Source: Hyphomicrobiales bacterium (GTDB lineage: Bacteria > Pseudomonadota > Alphaproteobacteria > Rhizobiales > Beijerinckiaceae). Taken from it: DNA of 64,000 bases. Made by a program: the position numbers and the translations under genes. This document shows, one piece after another, positions 43,621-53,514 of this stretch. Below the pieces are notes generated by a model, which saw only the letters and a list, made by a program, of their open reading frames with translations, searched no databases and was not told the origin of the DNA. The first letter of the stretch is position 1. The number at the start of each line of letters is the position of its first letter. Where the stretch lies: positions 1 through 64,000 of the forward strand of contig JAPLOU010000025.1 in assembly GCA_026400535.1 (NCBI GenBank), written 5' to 3'.

Positions 43621-45186
43621 TCACGATCGGGCCAAGACGGCCCAGGCCAGAAGCGCGGCGATCAGCCAGAGCGCAAGATTGCCCCAGCGATTGCGCGCCG
43701 CTTCCGCACGGCCAATGGCCGCCACACTGTCTGCATCAAGCGCGAAGCCGCGCGCGGTGGCCTCTTCCAGATGAGCGAGCAGCCGCTCGCCGCGCGCGAC
43801 GGTATCGGGCAGTTGAGCGACTGCGCCGGCGAGCGACATCACACCGCGTCCCGCATCCTCAATCCGCCCAACCGGCCCCAGATTGCGGGTGATCCAGTCA
43901 CGCACGACGGGCTCGGCCGTGCGCCACATGTCGAGTTGCGGGTCGAGCATGCGCCCGACGCCTTCCACCACCACCATCGTCTTCTGCAGCATCACCAGTT
44001 CGGTCCGGGTCTTCATGTCGAACAGGCCGGTGATCTCGAACAGCAGGGTCAGCACCTTGGCCATGGAGATCTGGTCGGCGCTGCGGTCGTGGATCGGCTC
44101 GCCCACGGCCCTGATCGCCTGGGCAAAGTCGTCGACCGAATGGTGCGCCGGTACATAGCCGGCCTCGAAATGCACCTCCGCTACACGCCGGTAATTGCGG
44201 GTGATGAAGCCGAGGAGGATCTCGGCCAGGAAGCGCCGCTCCTTCGGACCAAGCCGCCCCATGATGCCGCCATCAACCGCCACGATCCGGCCTTCGGCAT
44301 CGACGAACAGGTTTCCAGGATGCATGTCCGCGTGGAAAAAGCCGTCCCGCAGCGTGTGCTTGAGAAAGGACTGGATGATGCTGCGTCCCAGAACCACGCG
44401 GTCATGGCCGGCCGCATCGATGCCGGCGAGGTCCGACAGGCGGATGCCGTCGACCCACTCGGCCACGAGCACGTCGCGGGCCGTCAGCTCCCAATCGGGC
44501 TTCGGTACACGGAAATCGCTGTCCTTGGTGGTGTTCTCGGCCAGTTCGGACAGCGCGGCGGCCTCGAGCCTGAGGTCCATTTCCATGGTGACCGATCGGA
44601 TCAAGGTGTCGACCACCCCTGTCACGCGCAGGCGCTTGGCCTCGGGCGAGAACTGCTCTGCGAGTTCCGCGCCGCGCCGCATCGCCTTGAGGTCGCGCGT
44701 GAAGCGCTCCCTCACCTTGGGGCGGAGAACCTTCACGGCCATCTTGCGCCCGTCATGCGTCAGCGCCGGGTGAACCTGCGAGATCGACGCTGCGGCAATC
44801 GGCGGATCGAAAACGCGGAACACCGCGCCGATCGGCTTGCCCAGGGCGGCTTCGATGGTCTTCACCGCAATGGCCGTGTCAAACGGCTCCATCCGGTCCT
44901 GGAGCTGCGCGAGATCTGACGCGACCCGCATGCCGACCACATCCGGCCGCGTGGCCAGGAACTGGCCGAACTTGACATGGCTCGGTCCGAGCCGCGTCAG
45001 TGCCGCCGCCAGCCGCTCGGCCGATCCGCCGACATTCGGGCGCTCGATCAGGCGCGCGAGCGTCAGACCCCAGCGCGGTGGTCCCGGCGGCAGCGCAGAC
45101 GGCTCGACCAGCGCCAGCGCGCCCTCACGCGCCAGCACAAAGCCGACGCGCGCCAGTCTCGCCAGCGATGCAAGCGTTGAAAACAA
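43621..45186 (-). CDS. ubiB: UbiB family atypical kinase, ubiquinone biosynthesis
   Basis: 521 aa from a TTG at 45186 that has TTTAGGAA upstream and gives FSTLASLARLARVGFVLAREG, the usual family N-terminus; a TTG at 45207 is an alternative. The KxGQ motif reads HVKFGQFLATRPDVVG, followed by ASISQVHPA (the Ala-rich loop) and FHADMHPGNLFVDAEG, then VDGGIMGRLG. Two C-terminal hydrophobic helices anchor it in the membrane (LALWLIAALLAWAVLA). UbiB supports late steps of coenzyme Q synthesis, probably as an ATPase. It starts 8 bases after ubiE ends. Confidence 0.95.
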   Translation of the reverse strand: MFSTLASLARLARVGFVLAREGALALVEPSALPPGPPRWGLTLARLIERPNVGGSAERLAAALTRLGPSHVKFGQFLATRPDVVGMRVASDLAQLQDRMEPFDTAIAVKTIEAALGKPIGAVFRVFDPPIAAASISQVHPALTHDGRKMAVKVLRPKVRERFTRDLKAMRRGAELAEQFSPEAKRLRVTGVVDTLIRSVTMEMDLRLEAAALSELAENTTKDSDFRVPKPDWELTARDVLVAEWVDGIRLSDLAGIDAAGHDRVVLGRSIIQSFLKHTLRDGFFHADMHPGNLFVDAEGRIVAVDGGIMGRLGPKERRFLAEILLGFITRNYRRVAEVHFEAGYVPAHHSVDDFAQAIRAVGEPIHDRSADQISMAKVLTLLFEITGLFDMKTRTELVMLQKTMVVVEGVGRMLDPQLDMWRTAEPVVRDWITRNLGPVGRIEDAGRGVMSLAGAVAQLPDTVARGERLLAHLEEATARGFALDADSVAAIGRAEAARNRWGNLALWLIAALLAWAVLARS

Positions 45187-45194
45187 GGGAATTC

Positions 45195-45998
45195 CTAAAG
45201 CTTCCAACCGGAGTGGATCGCGACGACGCCACCGGTCAGCATGGTGTGGCTGGCCCGGGAAAAGCCGGCTTCGGTGATCAGGCCGTCAAACGCCTTCGGT
45301 TTCGGAAACTTCCGGATCGATTCGACGAGGTACTGATAAGGCCCGGCCTCGCCTGTCACCATCCTGCCCATGGGCGGAATGACGTTGAACGAGTAGGCCT
45401 CGTAGACCTGATCGAGCAGCGGCACGTCGACATGGCTGAACTCGAGGCACAGGAAGCGGCCACCGCGCTTCAGCACGCGGTAAGCCTCGCTCAGGGCCCT
45501 GTCGAGGCGGGGCACGTTCCTGATGCCGAAGGCAATGGTGTAGGCGTCGAATGTCCTGTCCTGAAAGGGCAGGTCCTCGGCATTGGCCTCGACGAATGCG
45601 AGCCGCCCATCGTCGGCAAAACGCTTGTCCGCCCGCGCGCGGCCAACCTCGAGCATGTCGCCATTGATGTCGAGTACTGTGACCGCGGTCTGCGGGCCGC
45701 CGGCTTCCAGGACCCTGAAGGCCACGTCGCCGGTGCCGCCGGCCACATCGAGGTGATGGAAAGCCCGCGCCTTCGACGGCTTTATCATCGCGACCAGCAC
45801 ATCCTTCCAGATGCGGTGCAGGCCTGCCGACATGACGTCGTTCATCAGGTCATAGCGGGCCGCCACCTTGTGGAAGACGTCATCGACCTTGGCCTGCTTG
45901 TCCGCCAGACGCACGGTCTCATAGCCGAAATGGGTCGCATGATCCGAATCGGGGGCGGAGGATGGCGGTGTGTTGCGCGTGCTCATGGGCGTTGTCAT
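45195..45998 (-). CDS. ubiE: Demethylmenaquinone/ubiquinone C-methyltransferase UbiE
   Basis: 267 aa. The SAM-dependent methyltransferase core has [19 protein letters not shown] at the N-terminus, [19 protein letters not shown] as motif I and [21 protein letters not shown], all typical of UbiE. The C-terminus ends [18 protein letters not shown]. It adds the C-methyl group in ubiquinone synthesis. It is divergent from mutM with 77 bp between the starts. The ATG at 45998 or the Met four codons later may be used. Confidence 0.97.
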   Translation of the reverse strand: MTTPMSTRNTPPSSAPDSDHATHFGYETVRLADKQAKVDDVFHKVAARYDLMNDVMSAGLHRIWKDVLVAMIKPSKARAFHHLDVAGGTGDVAFRVLEAGGPQTAVTVLDINGDMLEVGRARADKRFADDGRLAFVEANAEDLPFQDRTFDAYTIAFGIRNVPRLDRALSEAYRVLKRGGRFLCLEFSHVDVPLLDQVYEAYSFNVIPPMGRMVTGEAGPYQYLVESIRKFPKPKAFDGLITEAGFSRASHTMLTGGVVAIHSGWKL

Positions 45999-46075
45999 AG
46001 CGAAAAGCGCCGCGGCGCGCTATGCGGGCATGACGCCACAGTGAACGCGTCCACGAGAACAGGAAGACATCGCCC

Positions 46076-46963
46076 ATGCCCGAGCTGCCCGAGGTCGAAA
46101 CCGTCCGCCGCGGCCTTGAGCCGGTGCTGGTCGGAGCGCGCGTCGAGCGGCTCGTCCTCAACCGCAAGGATCTGCGCTTTGCCTTGCCTGACCGCTTTGC
46201 CGAGCGAGTGGCGGGCCAGCAGGTGAAAAGCCTCTCGCGCAGGGCGAAGTATCTCATCGCGGAGCTTGGATCAGGCGAGGCGCTGATCATGCATCTGGGC
46301 ATGACTGGCCGGTTCATCCTCGAAGTCCCCGGCGCGCCGGTGCAGGAGCCGGGTGTGTTTCACGCCGATGCGGGCCGCCATGTGATCCACGATCATGTGG
46401 TGTTCGAGCTCGGCAGCGCTGGCCGCATCACCTACAATGACGTCAGGCGCTTCGGCTTCATGGACATGGCACCGATGGCGGCCCTGGCTGCGTCGAAGCA
46501 TTTTGCCGGCATGGGCATGGAGCCGCTCGGCAATGAGCTGTCCGGCGAGACGCTGGCGGCCCTGTTCGCCGGCAAGGCTGCGCCGCTGAAGGCTGCGCTT
46601 CTGGACCAGCGGCTGATCGCCGGCCTGGGCAATATCTATGTCTGCGAGGCGCTTTTTCGCGCCGGTTTGCATCCTCGATTGCCTGCGGGCGTGATCGCCA
46701 CCAGGAACGGACGGCCAAGGCCCAAGGCGCATGACCTGGCCAGGATCATCCGCGATGTGCTGACCGAGGCGATCGCGGCAGGCGGCTCGACGCTGCGCGA
46801 TTTCGCCCATACGGACGGCTCGCTGGGCTATTTCCAGCACGCCTTCAAGGTCTATGACCGCGCCGGGGAGGCCTGTGTCACGCCAGGATGCAACCATCGC
46901 GTCCAGCGCCTCGTACAATCCGGACGATCCAGCTTTTTCTGCGCAGGTTGCCAGCCTGATTGA
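46076..46963 (+). CDS. mutM: Formamidopyrimidine-DNA glycosylase
   Basis: 295 aa. The mature N-terminus [15 protein letters not shown] contains the catalytic Pro and Glu. [17 protein letters not shown] and [18 protein letters not shown] are standard. The zinc finger is C-x4-C (CVTPGC) followed by RSSFFCAGC, a spacing common in alphaproteobacteria. The enzyme removes 8-oxoguanine and formamidopyrimidines and cuts the strand. It is divergent from ubiE and convergent with fumarase. Confidence 0.97.
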   Translation: MPELPEVETVRRGLEPVLVGARVERLVLNRKDLRFALPDRFAERVAGQQVKSLSRRAKYLIAELGSGEALIMHLGMTGRFILEVPGAPVQEPGVFHADAGRHVIHDHVVFELGSAGRITYNDVRRFGFMDMAPMAALAASKHFAGMGMEPLGNELSGETLAALFAGKAAPLKAALLDQRLIAGLGNIYVCEALFRAGLHPRLPAGVIATRNGRPRPKAHDLARIIRDVLTEAIAAGGSTLRDFAHTDGSLGYFQHAFKVYDRAGEACVTPGCNHRVQRLVQSGRSSFFCAGCQPD

Positions 46964-46969
46964 TGGCGC

Positions 46970-48598
46970 TCACCCCAGGTTGAGCTCCTTGAAAAAGTCA
47001 TTGCCCTTGTCATCAATCACGATGAAGGCCGGGAAGTTGCGGACCTCGATCTTCCAGATCGCCTCCATGCCCAGTTCGGGATAATCCAGCACCTCGACCT
47101 TGGTGATGCAGTCCTGCGCAAGGCGGGCGGCCGGCCCGCCGATCGAACCGAGATAGAACCCGCCATGCCGGGCGCAGGCATCGCGTACGGCGGCGGAGCG
47201 GTTGCCCTTGGCGAGCATGATCATCGAGCCACCAAAGGCCTGGAACTGATCCACATACGAATCCATCCGTCCGGCCGTCGTCGGCCCGAACGAGCCCGAG
47301 GCCATGCCCTCCGGGGTTTTCGCGGGGCCGGCGTAGTAGATCGGATGATGCTTGAAGTAGTCCGGCATCGGCTCGCCGCTCTCGAGCCGCTCCCTGATCT
47401 TGGCATGGGCAAGGTCGCGCGCGACGATGATGGTGCCGGTCAGCGACAGACGCGTCTTGACGGGATATCGCGACAGGGTCGCCAGAATCTCCGACATTGG
47501 GCGGGCAAGATCGATGTCGACGACAGGGCCGCCCAGCGTCGCGACGTCGACATCGGGCATGAAGCGGGCCGGATTGCGCTCCAGTTCTTCGAGATAGACG
47601 CCCGAAGGCGTGATCTTGCCGACCGCCTGGCGATCCGCCGAGCACGACACGCCGATGCCGATGGGCAGGCTGGCGCCGTGGCGCGGCAGGCGGACGACAC
47701 GGACATCATGGCAGAAATACTTGCCGCCGAACTGCGCGCCGACGCCAAGCGATTGCGTCAGCGTGTGGACCTGTGCCTCCATGGCGAGATCCCGGAAGGC
47801 ATGCGCCGCCTCCGACCCTTGCGTGGGCAGGTGATCGAGATACCTGGTGGAGGCGAGCTTGACCGTCTTCATGGTCTGCTCGGCGGACAGCCCGCCGATG
47901 ACGATCGAGAGGTGATAGGGCGGGCAGGCCGCGGTGCCGAGGGTGAGGATCCTCTCCTTCAGGAAGGCCATCATCCGGTCATGGGTCAGCAGCGACGGCG
48001 TGCCCTGAAAGAGCAGGCTCTTGTTGGCCGAGCCGCCACCCTTGGCGATGTAAAGAAACTTGTAGGCATGCGGATCAAAGCCCTCGCCTTCGGCATGCAG
48101 CTCGATCTGCGCCGGCAGGTTGTTGCGGGTGTTGCGCTCCTCGAACATCGAGATCGGCGCCAGTTGCGAATAGCGCAGGTTGCGCTTGAGATAGGCGTCG
48201 AGGACGCCCTGACCGATGGCGCCCTCATCCGTCCCGTCCGTCCAGACCAGACGACCCTTCTTGCCCATGACAATGGCCGTGCCGGTGTCCTGGCACATCG
48301 GCAGCACCCCGCCGGCGGAAATGTTGGCGTTCTTGAGCAGATCGTAGGCGACGAACTTGTCGTTGGACGTGGCCTCGGGATCATCCAGAATGGCTGCCAA
48401 CTGCCTGAGATGGGCCGGGCGGAGCAGATGGTTGATGTCGATGAAGGCTGTTTCCGCCAGAAGGCGCAGTGCCTCCGAATCGACCATCAGCACTGCGTGG
48501 CTGCCCAGTTTCTCGACACGCACACCCTGGTCGGTCAGCTTGCGGAACGCAGTCGTGTCAGGGCCAAGGGGAAAGAGCGTGGTGGGCGCGGTTAACAT
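46970..48598 (-). CDS. fumA: Class I fumarate hydratase (iron-sulfur)
   Basis: 542 aa from the ATG at 48598, with GGAGA six to ten bases upstream; a TTG two codons earlier is unlikely. The N-terminal part has [17 protein letters not shown] with a cluster Cys and [16 protein letters not shown]. Additional cluster Cys are in [16 protein letters not shown] and [12 protein letters not shown]. The C-terminal beta domain has [19 protein letters not shown] and [12 protein letters not shown]. The enzyme interconverts fumarate and malate in the citric acid cycle. Its product pathway also receives fumarate from the homogentisate route in this window. Confidence 0.96.
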   Translation of the reverse strand: MLTAPTTLFPLGPDTTAFRKLTDQGVRVEKLGSHAVLMVDSEALRLLAETAFIDINHLLRPAHLRQLAAILDDPEATSNDKFVAYDLLKNANISAGGVLPMCQDTGTAIVMGKKGRLVWTDGTDEGAIGQGVLDAYLKRNLRYSQLAPISMFEERNTRNNLPAQIELHAEGEGFDPHAYKFLYIAKGGGSANKSLLFQGTPSLLTHDRMMAFLKERILTLGTAACPPYHLSIVIGGLSAEQTMKTVKLASTRYLDHLPTQGSEAAHAFRDLAMEAQVHTLTQSLGVGAQFGGKYFCHDVRVVRLPRHGASLPIGIGVSCSADRQAVGKITPSGVYLEELERNPARFMPDVDVATLGGPVVDIDLARPMSEILATLSRYPVKTRLSLTGTIIVARDLAHAKIRERLESGEPMPDYFKHHPIYYAGPAKTPEGMASGSFGPTTAGRMDSYVDQFQAFGGSMIMLAKGNRSAAVRDACARHGGFYLGSIGGPAARLAQDCITKVEVLDYPELGMEAIWKIEVRNFPAFIVIDDKGNDFFKELNLG

Positions 48599-48718
48599 GA
48601 GCAATCTCCGGGCAGCCCGCCGCTAAGTTCCAGCCTTCAGAGGGCGCTCCGCTCCTTAGCTCCCGCTCGCGCTCTTTCCAAGTCCGCCATAAGCCTTAGG
48701 GGCACCATGCGGCACGGG

Positions 48719-48768
48719 CAGGCGGCGGCAGTCAGGCGGCGGCAGTCAGGCGGCGGCAGTCAGGCGGC
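48719..48768. repeat. 14-bp tandem repeat at the ptsN stop codon
   Basis: Three full copies of CAGGCGGCGGCAGT, from 48719 to 48760, are followed by a partial fourth copy CAGGCGGC. The ptsN stop codon (complement of TCA at 48760-48762) falls at the junction with the partial copy, so the tandem units lie just downstream of the gene. This looks like slippage expansion of its 3' end. Confidence 0.85.
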
Positions 48769-49221
48769 CTTGGCCGTGCTTTCGGTGAGGATCGCGAAGA
48801 CCGCACTGGCGTCATGGGCGCGGCGGATGCGCTCGAGCGTGGAGCGGTCGCGCAGGACGCGGGCGACGCGGGCCAGGGCCTTCAGATGGTCGGCGCCTGC
48901 GCCTTCGGGCGCAAGCAGCACGAACAGGATGTCGACGGGCTGGCCATCAAGCGCCTCGAAATCAATCGGCTTCTCGAGGCGGACGAACAGGCCGCGCAAG
49001 CGATCGAGCCTGGCGGAACGTCCATGGGGAATGGCAATGCCGTCCCCGATACCGGTCGAGCCCAGCCGCTCGCGCTGCAGCAGGGTTTCGAAAATCTCGC
49101 GCTCGCTCAGACCGGTGATCGCCGCCGCCCGCTGGGCAATGTCCTGCAGCGCTTGCTTCTTGCCGTTGGCTTTCAACGGAGAAATGATGGAATCGGGCGT
49201 GAGAAGATCATGAAGCAGCAT
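48760..49221 (-). CDS. ptsN: Nitrogen-regulatory PTS EIIA protein
   Basis: 153 aa. The EIIA-Ntr fold is shown by LLTPDSIISPLKANGKKQALQ and the phosphorylation site IGDGIAIPHGRS (His66), then FVRLEKPIDFEALDGQPVDI. The protein receives phosphate from NPr and regulates potassium transport, stress and carbon-nitrogen balance. It follows hpf and rpoN on the same strand, the standard arrangement. The gap to hpf is about 74 bp. The C-terminal TAKAA precedes a 14-bp tandem repeat. Confidence 0.96.
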   Translation of the reverse strand: MLLHDLLTPDSIISPLKANGKKQALQDIAQRAAAITGLSEREIFETLLQRERLGSTGIGDGIAIPHGRSARLDRLRGLFVRLEKPIDFEALDGQPVDILFVLLAPEGAGADHLKALARVARVLRDRSTLERIRRAHDASAVFAILTESTAKAA

Positions 49222-49295
49222 GGTGATCCGGCATATGCATCAAGCGTGCCGGGTCAGAATCCCAGCCTTGACGCTCTTTAAATCCATTCAGTCTG

Positions 49296-49886
49296 TCAAG
49301 ACAAGGACGTCGGTGGATCAATCCACCCGATATTGCCGTCGCGGCGTCGATATACGATGTTCACACGGCCATTGCCAGCATTTCTGAACACGAGGACGGG
49401 TGACCCGGTCAGGTCCAGGTCGGAGACAGCGTCGCTGACGCTCAGTTCATGCAACGATCTGGTCGTTTCGGCGACGATGGCGGGATGGGCACCTGGAGCC
49501 TGAGGCGTGTTGTCCTCCTCGACATCCTCGTCAGGGGCCTCGATGACATAGGACGGGATCTGCATCAGAACCCGGCGATTATGGGCGTTGCCCGAATGAT
49601 CCTTCAGCCGGCGCTTGTAGCGCCGCAGGCGCTTTTCCATGCGCTCGACCATCTTGTCGAGGCTGAGATAGGCATCATGGGCACTGCCCGATGCTTCGAG
49701 CGTGATGCCTGAGGACAGGTGCAGCACCGCATCGCTGCGAAACCCGGTACCGTCCTTCGCGACCGTGACATGCCCGTTGTAACTGCCTTCATAGTACTTT
49801 CCGAGTGCCGATCCGACCCTTTGTTCCGCCTGCGACCGGATTGCTTCGCCAACATCAAGGTTCTTGCCAGAGACACGCAGACCCAT
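49296..49886 (-). CDS. hpf: Ribosome hibernation promoting factor, long form
   Basis: 196 aa from the ATG at 49886, preceded by GGAGGAGAAGG; upstream in-frame Met is not needed. The N-terminal S30AE domain (MGLRVSGKNLDVGEAIRSQ, then SLDKMVERMEKRLRRYKRRL) binds the ribosome. The C-terminal tail domain (SDLDLTGSPVLVFRNAGNGRVNIVYRRRDGN, in part) drives 100S dimer formation. It acts in stationary phase and stress. The order rpoN-hpf-ptsN is typical. Confidence 0.96.
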   Translation of the reverse strand: MGLRVSGKNLDVGEAIRSQAEQRVGSALGKYYEGSYNGHVTVAKDGTGFRSDAVLHLSSGITLEASGSAHDAYLSLDKMVERMEKRLRRYKRRLKDHSGNAHNRRVLMQIPSYVIEAPDEDVEEDNTPQAPGAHPAIVAETTRSLHELSVSDAVSDLDLTGSPVLVFRNAGNGRVNIVYRRRDGNIGWIDPPTSLS

Positions 49887-50078
49887 GCCTTCTCCTCCAA
49901 AGTTCAGCGGGACTGCCGAAGCCGGACAGGACAGGCCCGGCCGCCGGCGCCGAAGATGGTCCGGAATGGAGCCATCCGACCGCACCGTGCAACCTGAAGG
50001 TGGTCCTTTCCCCAGGTCCTGTCAACGCATTCCGGGGCCTGACGGGCGGGCTCGCGGACCCTGTACGGCGCTGCGGCC

Positions 50079-51659
50079 TCAGCGCGCGCGCGCGCCGCCC
50101 TGGAGCTTCTCGCGCCGCCGCTCCATCGACGAGCCGATACCGAGGGCCTCGCGGTATTTCGCGACAGTTCTGCGTGCAATATCAATGCCCTGCTCGCGCA
50201 GCTTGACAACGATGGCGTCATCCGAAAGCACCTCGCGGACAGCCTCGCCATCGATCATCGACCTGATCCGGTGACGCACGGCCTCGGCGGAATGCGCTTC
50301 GCCATAGCCGGTGCTGGCGATCGAGGCGGTGAAGAAGTACTTCATCTCGAACAGGCCGCGCGGGCTGATCAGGTATTTGTTCGAGGTGACGCGCGAAACC
50401 GTCGATTCATGCATGGCGATGGCGTCGGCCACGGTCTTCAGGTTGAGCGGCCGCAAATGCTCGACGCCATAGGCGAAGAAGGCGTCCTGCTGGCGCACGA
50501 TCTCGCTGGCGACCTTCAGAATCGTGCGGGCGCGCTGTTCGAGGCTGCGCGTCAGCCAGTTGGCGGTCTGCAGGCAATCGGCAATGAAGGCCTTTTCCGC
50601 GTCGCTGCGGGCGGCCTTGCTGACACGGGCGTGATAGGTCTGGTTGACCAGCACGCGCGGCAGGGTGTCCGGATTGAGGTCGATCAGCCAAGAGCCGTCC
50701 GGTGCCGCACGGATGATGACGTCCGGCGTGATCGACTGGACGGCGGAGCTGCCGAAGCCGCGGCCTGGCTTGGGATCAAGCTGCCGTATTTCCGCGATCA
50801 TCTCGGTCAGATCCTCATCGTCGACACCGCAGATCCGCCTGAGCTGGGCAAGGTCCCGTTTGGCCAGCAAGGGCAGGTTGGCCACCAGCGCCGCCATTGC
50901 CGGATCAAACCTGTTCTTGTCCTTCAACTGGATGGTCAGGCACTCGGCCACGTCGCGCGCGCCGATTCCACTCGGCTCGAAGGTCTGGATCAGCGCGAGC
51001 AAGCCCTCCAGGCGCGCCGTGGCGACGCCAAGCCGCTCAGCCATCTCGGACAGATCATCGGCAAAGTATCCCGCCTCATTGATCGCGTCGATCAACTGGC
51101 GGCCCAGAAGGCGCTCCGCCGCGTCCGTGGTGGCGACATCAAGCTGCTCGATCAGAACGGTGTGGAGATCCTGCTCGACCGCCAGTGTTTCCTCCAGGCC
51201 CGGCAGATCATCGTCAAAACTGGCCGAGCCGCCGCTGCTGACCGCACCGCCACCCATGACCGGAAGCATGTCCTCGGCGGTCCGTTCATGGCGCGCCGCC
51301 TGCGGCAGATCATCCGGAAAGACATTGTCGAGACGGGTTCCGAGGTCTCGCTCGAGGCTCTCGCGCCCGGTCGCCAGTTCGGTTCCGAGCCAGTCGCCCT
51401 GACCACCCTCATCGGTCGATCCGGCGATCTCGGCGGATGGACCTTGATTGAACTCGTCCTGACCACGCTCCTGTTCGCCGATGTCCGGGCCGTCATCGCC
51501 ATCGGCCCGCTCCAGCAGCGGATTGCGTTCGAGCTCGGCGTCCACAAAGTTCTGCAGATCGAGATGGGACAGCTGCAGCAGCTTGATCGCCTGCAGGAGC
51601 TGCGGCGTCATGACAAGGGACTGCCCCTGCCTCATCTCAAGCTTGGCGGAAATGCCCAT
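50079..51659 (-). CDS. rpoN: RNA polymerase sigma-54 factor
   Basis: 526 aa. The N-terminal activator-interacting region is Gln/Leu-rich (LEMRQGQSLVMTPQLLQAIKLLQ, in part). The core-binding domain follows an acidic linker. The DNA-binding region includes the helix-turn-helix SRVTSNKYLISPRG and the RpoN box IARRTVAKYREALGI near the C-terminus. The factor directs transcription from -24/-12 promoters for nitrogen and other functions. It lies downstream of lptB and upstream of hpf. A gap of 172 bp separates it from lptB. Confidence 0.97.
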   Translation of the reverse strand: MGISAKLEMRQGQSLVMTPQLLQAIKLLQLSHLDLQNFVDAELERNPLLERADGDDGPDIGEQERGQDEFNQGPSAEIAGSTDEGGQGDWLGTELATGRESLERDLGTRLDNVFPDDLPQAARHERTAEDMLPVMGGGAVSSGGSASFDDDLPGLEETLAVEQDLHTVLIEQLDVATTDAAERLLGRQLIDAINEAGYFADDLSEMAERLGVATARLEGLLALIQTFEPSGIGARDVAECLTIQLKDKNRFDPAMAALVANLPLLAKRDLAQLRRICGVDDEDLTEMIAEIRQLDPKPGRGFGSSAVQSITPDVIIRAAPDGSWLIDLNPDTLPRVLVNQTYHARVSKAARSDAEKAFIADCLQTANWLTRSLEQRARTILKVASEIVRQQDAFFAYGVEHLRPLNLKTVADAIAMHESTVSRVTSNKYLISPRGLFEMKYFFTASIASTGYGEAHSAEAVRHRIRSMIDGEAVREVLSDDAIVVKLREQGIDIARRTVAKYREALGIGSSMERRREKLQGGARAR

Positions 51660-51831
51660 CGCGTCCCTGTCAGTCCTTCAGCGCGCTGATTCGTGCCAAT
51701 ACCCAGTCGGCATGAAACTTGCGTTCCTTTAAGAACCTATGACTCCGGGGAGCGAAGGTCAAAGGAAGATCGTCACAAGAACAAGGTGCTTAATGCCGGG
51801 TTGACAGCCGGGTCTGCCGTTCGGCAGTCCC

Positions 51832-52779
51832 TCAGAGGCGGAAGTCCTCGCCGAGATAGACGCGCCGGACATCCGGGTTTGCGACGATGTCTTCGGGGCT
51901 GCCCTCGGTCAAAACGCGGCCGGAATGGATGATGTAGGCCCTGTCGACGAGCCCGAGCGTCTCACGCACATTATGGTCCGTGATCAGCACGCCGATGCCG
52001 CGGTCGGTGAGTTGGCGGACCAAGGCCTGGATGTCCCCGACCGCAATCGGATCAATGCCTGCGAAGGGTTCGTCAAGCAACACGAAGGACGGGCGCGCCG
52101 CGAGCGAGCGGGCGATCTCGCAGCGCCTGCGTTCGCCACCCGACAGGGCGATCGACGGCGCCTTGCGCAGGCGCGTGATCTTGAACTCGTCCAGCAACGC
52201 GTCGAGTTCCGCCTCGCGCCGCTTGCGATTCGGCTCGACAACCTCAAGAACGGCACGGATGTTGTCCTCGACGGTCAGGCCGCGAAAGATCGACTGTTCC
52301 TGCGGCAGATAGCCGATCCCGAGGCGTGCGCGGCGGTACATTGGCAGGTGCGTGATATCATTGCCATCAAGGGTGATGCGGCCCTGGTCTGCCGCGACAA
52401 GGCCGGTGATCATGTAGAAGATCGTGGTCTTGCCGGCGCCGTTCGGACCCAACAGGCCGACCGCCTCGCCGTTGCGGACGTTCAGGCCGGCATCGTTGAC
52501 AACCGTTCGGCCGCGGTAACTCTTGCGCAGACCCGTCACCGACAGGACGCCGACGCTGGCGTTGAGCGCTTGGGATTGGGTCTGCGCGGCGGCAAACACC
52601 GTGTTTGCCGTGGCCGGTGTGGTCGTCGCTGCCTGCCGCTCCGCCTCCTCGGCCAGCAGTTCACGCAACTGGTCTGCCGCGCCCAACGCAGCGCTGCCCG
52701 GCCGCGGCACCTGGACGGGCAGGGATGGCGCGGCGGGAACCGCGACCCGCGTCTTGCCGAAGCTGAACGGAAACTTCAC
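51832..52779 (-). CDS. lptB: LPS export ABC transporter ATPase LptB with N-terminal extension
   Basis: 315 aa from a GTG at 52779. The ABC domain starts near residue 78 and has Walker A GPNGAGKTT (111-119), signature LSGGERRR, Walker B FVLLDEPFAGIDP and the switch His in LITDHNVRE. LptB with LptFG drives lipopolysaccharide to the outer membrane. The preceding ~75 residues are Ala/Pro/Gln-rich and not part of the ABC fold. Typical LptB is about 240 aa, so this extension could be real or the start could be internal, though no strong internal start was seen. Confidence 0.95.
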   Translation of the reverse strand: MKFPFSFGKTRVAVPAAPSLPVQVPRPGSAALGAADQLRELLAEEAERQAATTTPATANTVFAAAQTQSQALNASVGVLSVTGLRKSYRGRTVVNDAGLNVRNGEAVGLLGPNGAGKTTIFYMITGLVAADQGRITLDGNDITHLPMYRRARLGIGYLPQEQSIFRGLTVEDNIRAVLEVVEPNRKRREAELDALLDEFKITRLRKAPSIALSGGERRRCEIARSLAARPSFVLLDEPFAGIDPIAVGDIQALVRQLTDRGIGVLITDHNVRETLGLVDRAYIIHSGRVLTEGSPEDIVANPDVRRVYLGEDFRL

Positions 52780-52834
52780 GTCGACGATGCCCCTGCCTGC
52801 CGGGAGTCAGCTATCCGCATGGACCGGCACGCCG

Positions 52835-53500
52835 TCAATTGGTTGCGGAGCCTGGCTGGCCAGAACGCGCAGGCCTTGCCGGGACTGCCGCGCCGGGCGG
52901 CTCAGCCGATCCCGGCACGAAGAAGCCGCGCACACGGCCGCCATCGAAATTGGCGATGCCGGTCTTGGTGTTGTAAACCAGCCGCTCGCCACGCGTCACA
53001 TTCGGCCCCTTCGCGAGCGCGACGTCACCGGTCATGACCACCAGGTCATTCTCCCGATCGAAGACCGCCTTCTGGCTGGTGGCCACCTGATCCTCGGATG
53101 TGACCGTGACTGGCCCGTCGCATTCGAGGCGCTTGATGCCGCCGTCGCCGCCCACGCTGGCAGGAGAGGCAGCCGGTTGAGGCCTCGGCGTGCGGCCCGT
53201 GGCGGTCCCGGCGGCCGTTTGGCCACGATTGTCGTAGAAGATCGTCATCTTCGAGCACCGCATGGTCGTCTTGCCCTGGACGGCCACGACATTGCCAGCA
53301 AACACCGCCTTGCTCTGCTTGTCGAGGACGTCAAGCCGGTCGGCGTCGATCTTGATCGGATCCTTCGAATTGCTTCCCAGACTGCTCAATGGCGCATTGG
53401 TGGGCGTGGCAGCAACCGGCCGGGCCGACTGGGCCATTGCAACGGCTGGCATGAGGACCAGGGACAGCCCGAGGGCACAGCAAAGATCGCGCGAGACCAT
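52835..53500 (-). CDS. lptA: LPS transport periplasmic protein LptA
   Basis: 221 aa with a signal peptide (LGLSLVLMPAVAMAQ). The OstA-like domain is seen in IKIDADRLDVLDKQSKAVFAG and NVVAVQGKTTMRCSKMTIFY, then EDQVATSQKAVFD and MTGDVALAKGPNV. It forms the periplasmic bridge that carries lipopolysaccharide between the membranes. It follows lptC with a 14-bp gap and precedes lptB. The Pro/Ala-rich C-terminus is typical for this order. Confidence 0.94.
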   Translation of the reverse strand: MVSRDLCCALGLSLVLMPAVAMAQSARPVAATPTNAPLSSLGSNSKDPIKIDADRLDVLDKQSKAVFAGNVVAVQGKTTMRCSKMTIFYDNRGQTAAGTATGRTPRPQPAASPASVGGDGGIKRLECDGPVTVTSEDQVATSQKAVFDRENDLVVMTGDVALAKGPNVTRGERLVYNTKTGIANFDGGRVRGFFVPGSAEPPGAAVPARPARSGQPGSATN

Positions 53501-53514
53501 GTTCTGGAAATCCT

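Noticed and set aside
51815..51828. CTGCCG-TT-CGGCAG hairpin between rpoN and lptB as a terminator
   Set aside because: The loop is only two bases and there is no T-run on the minus strand.
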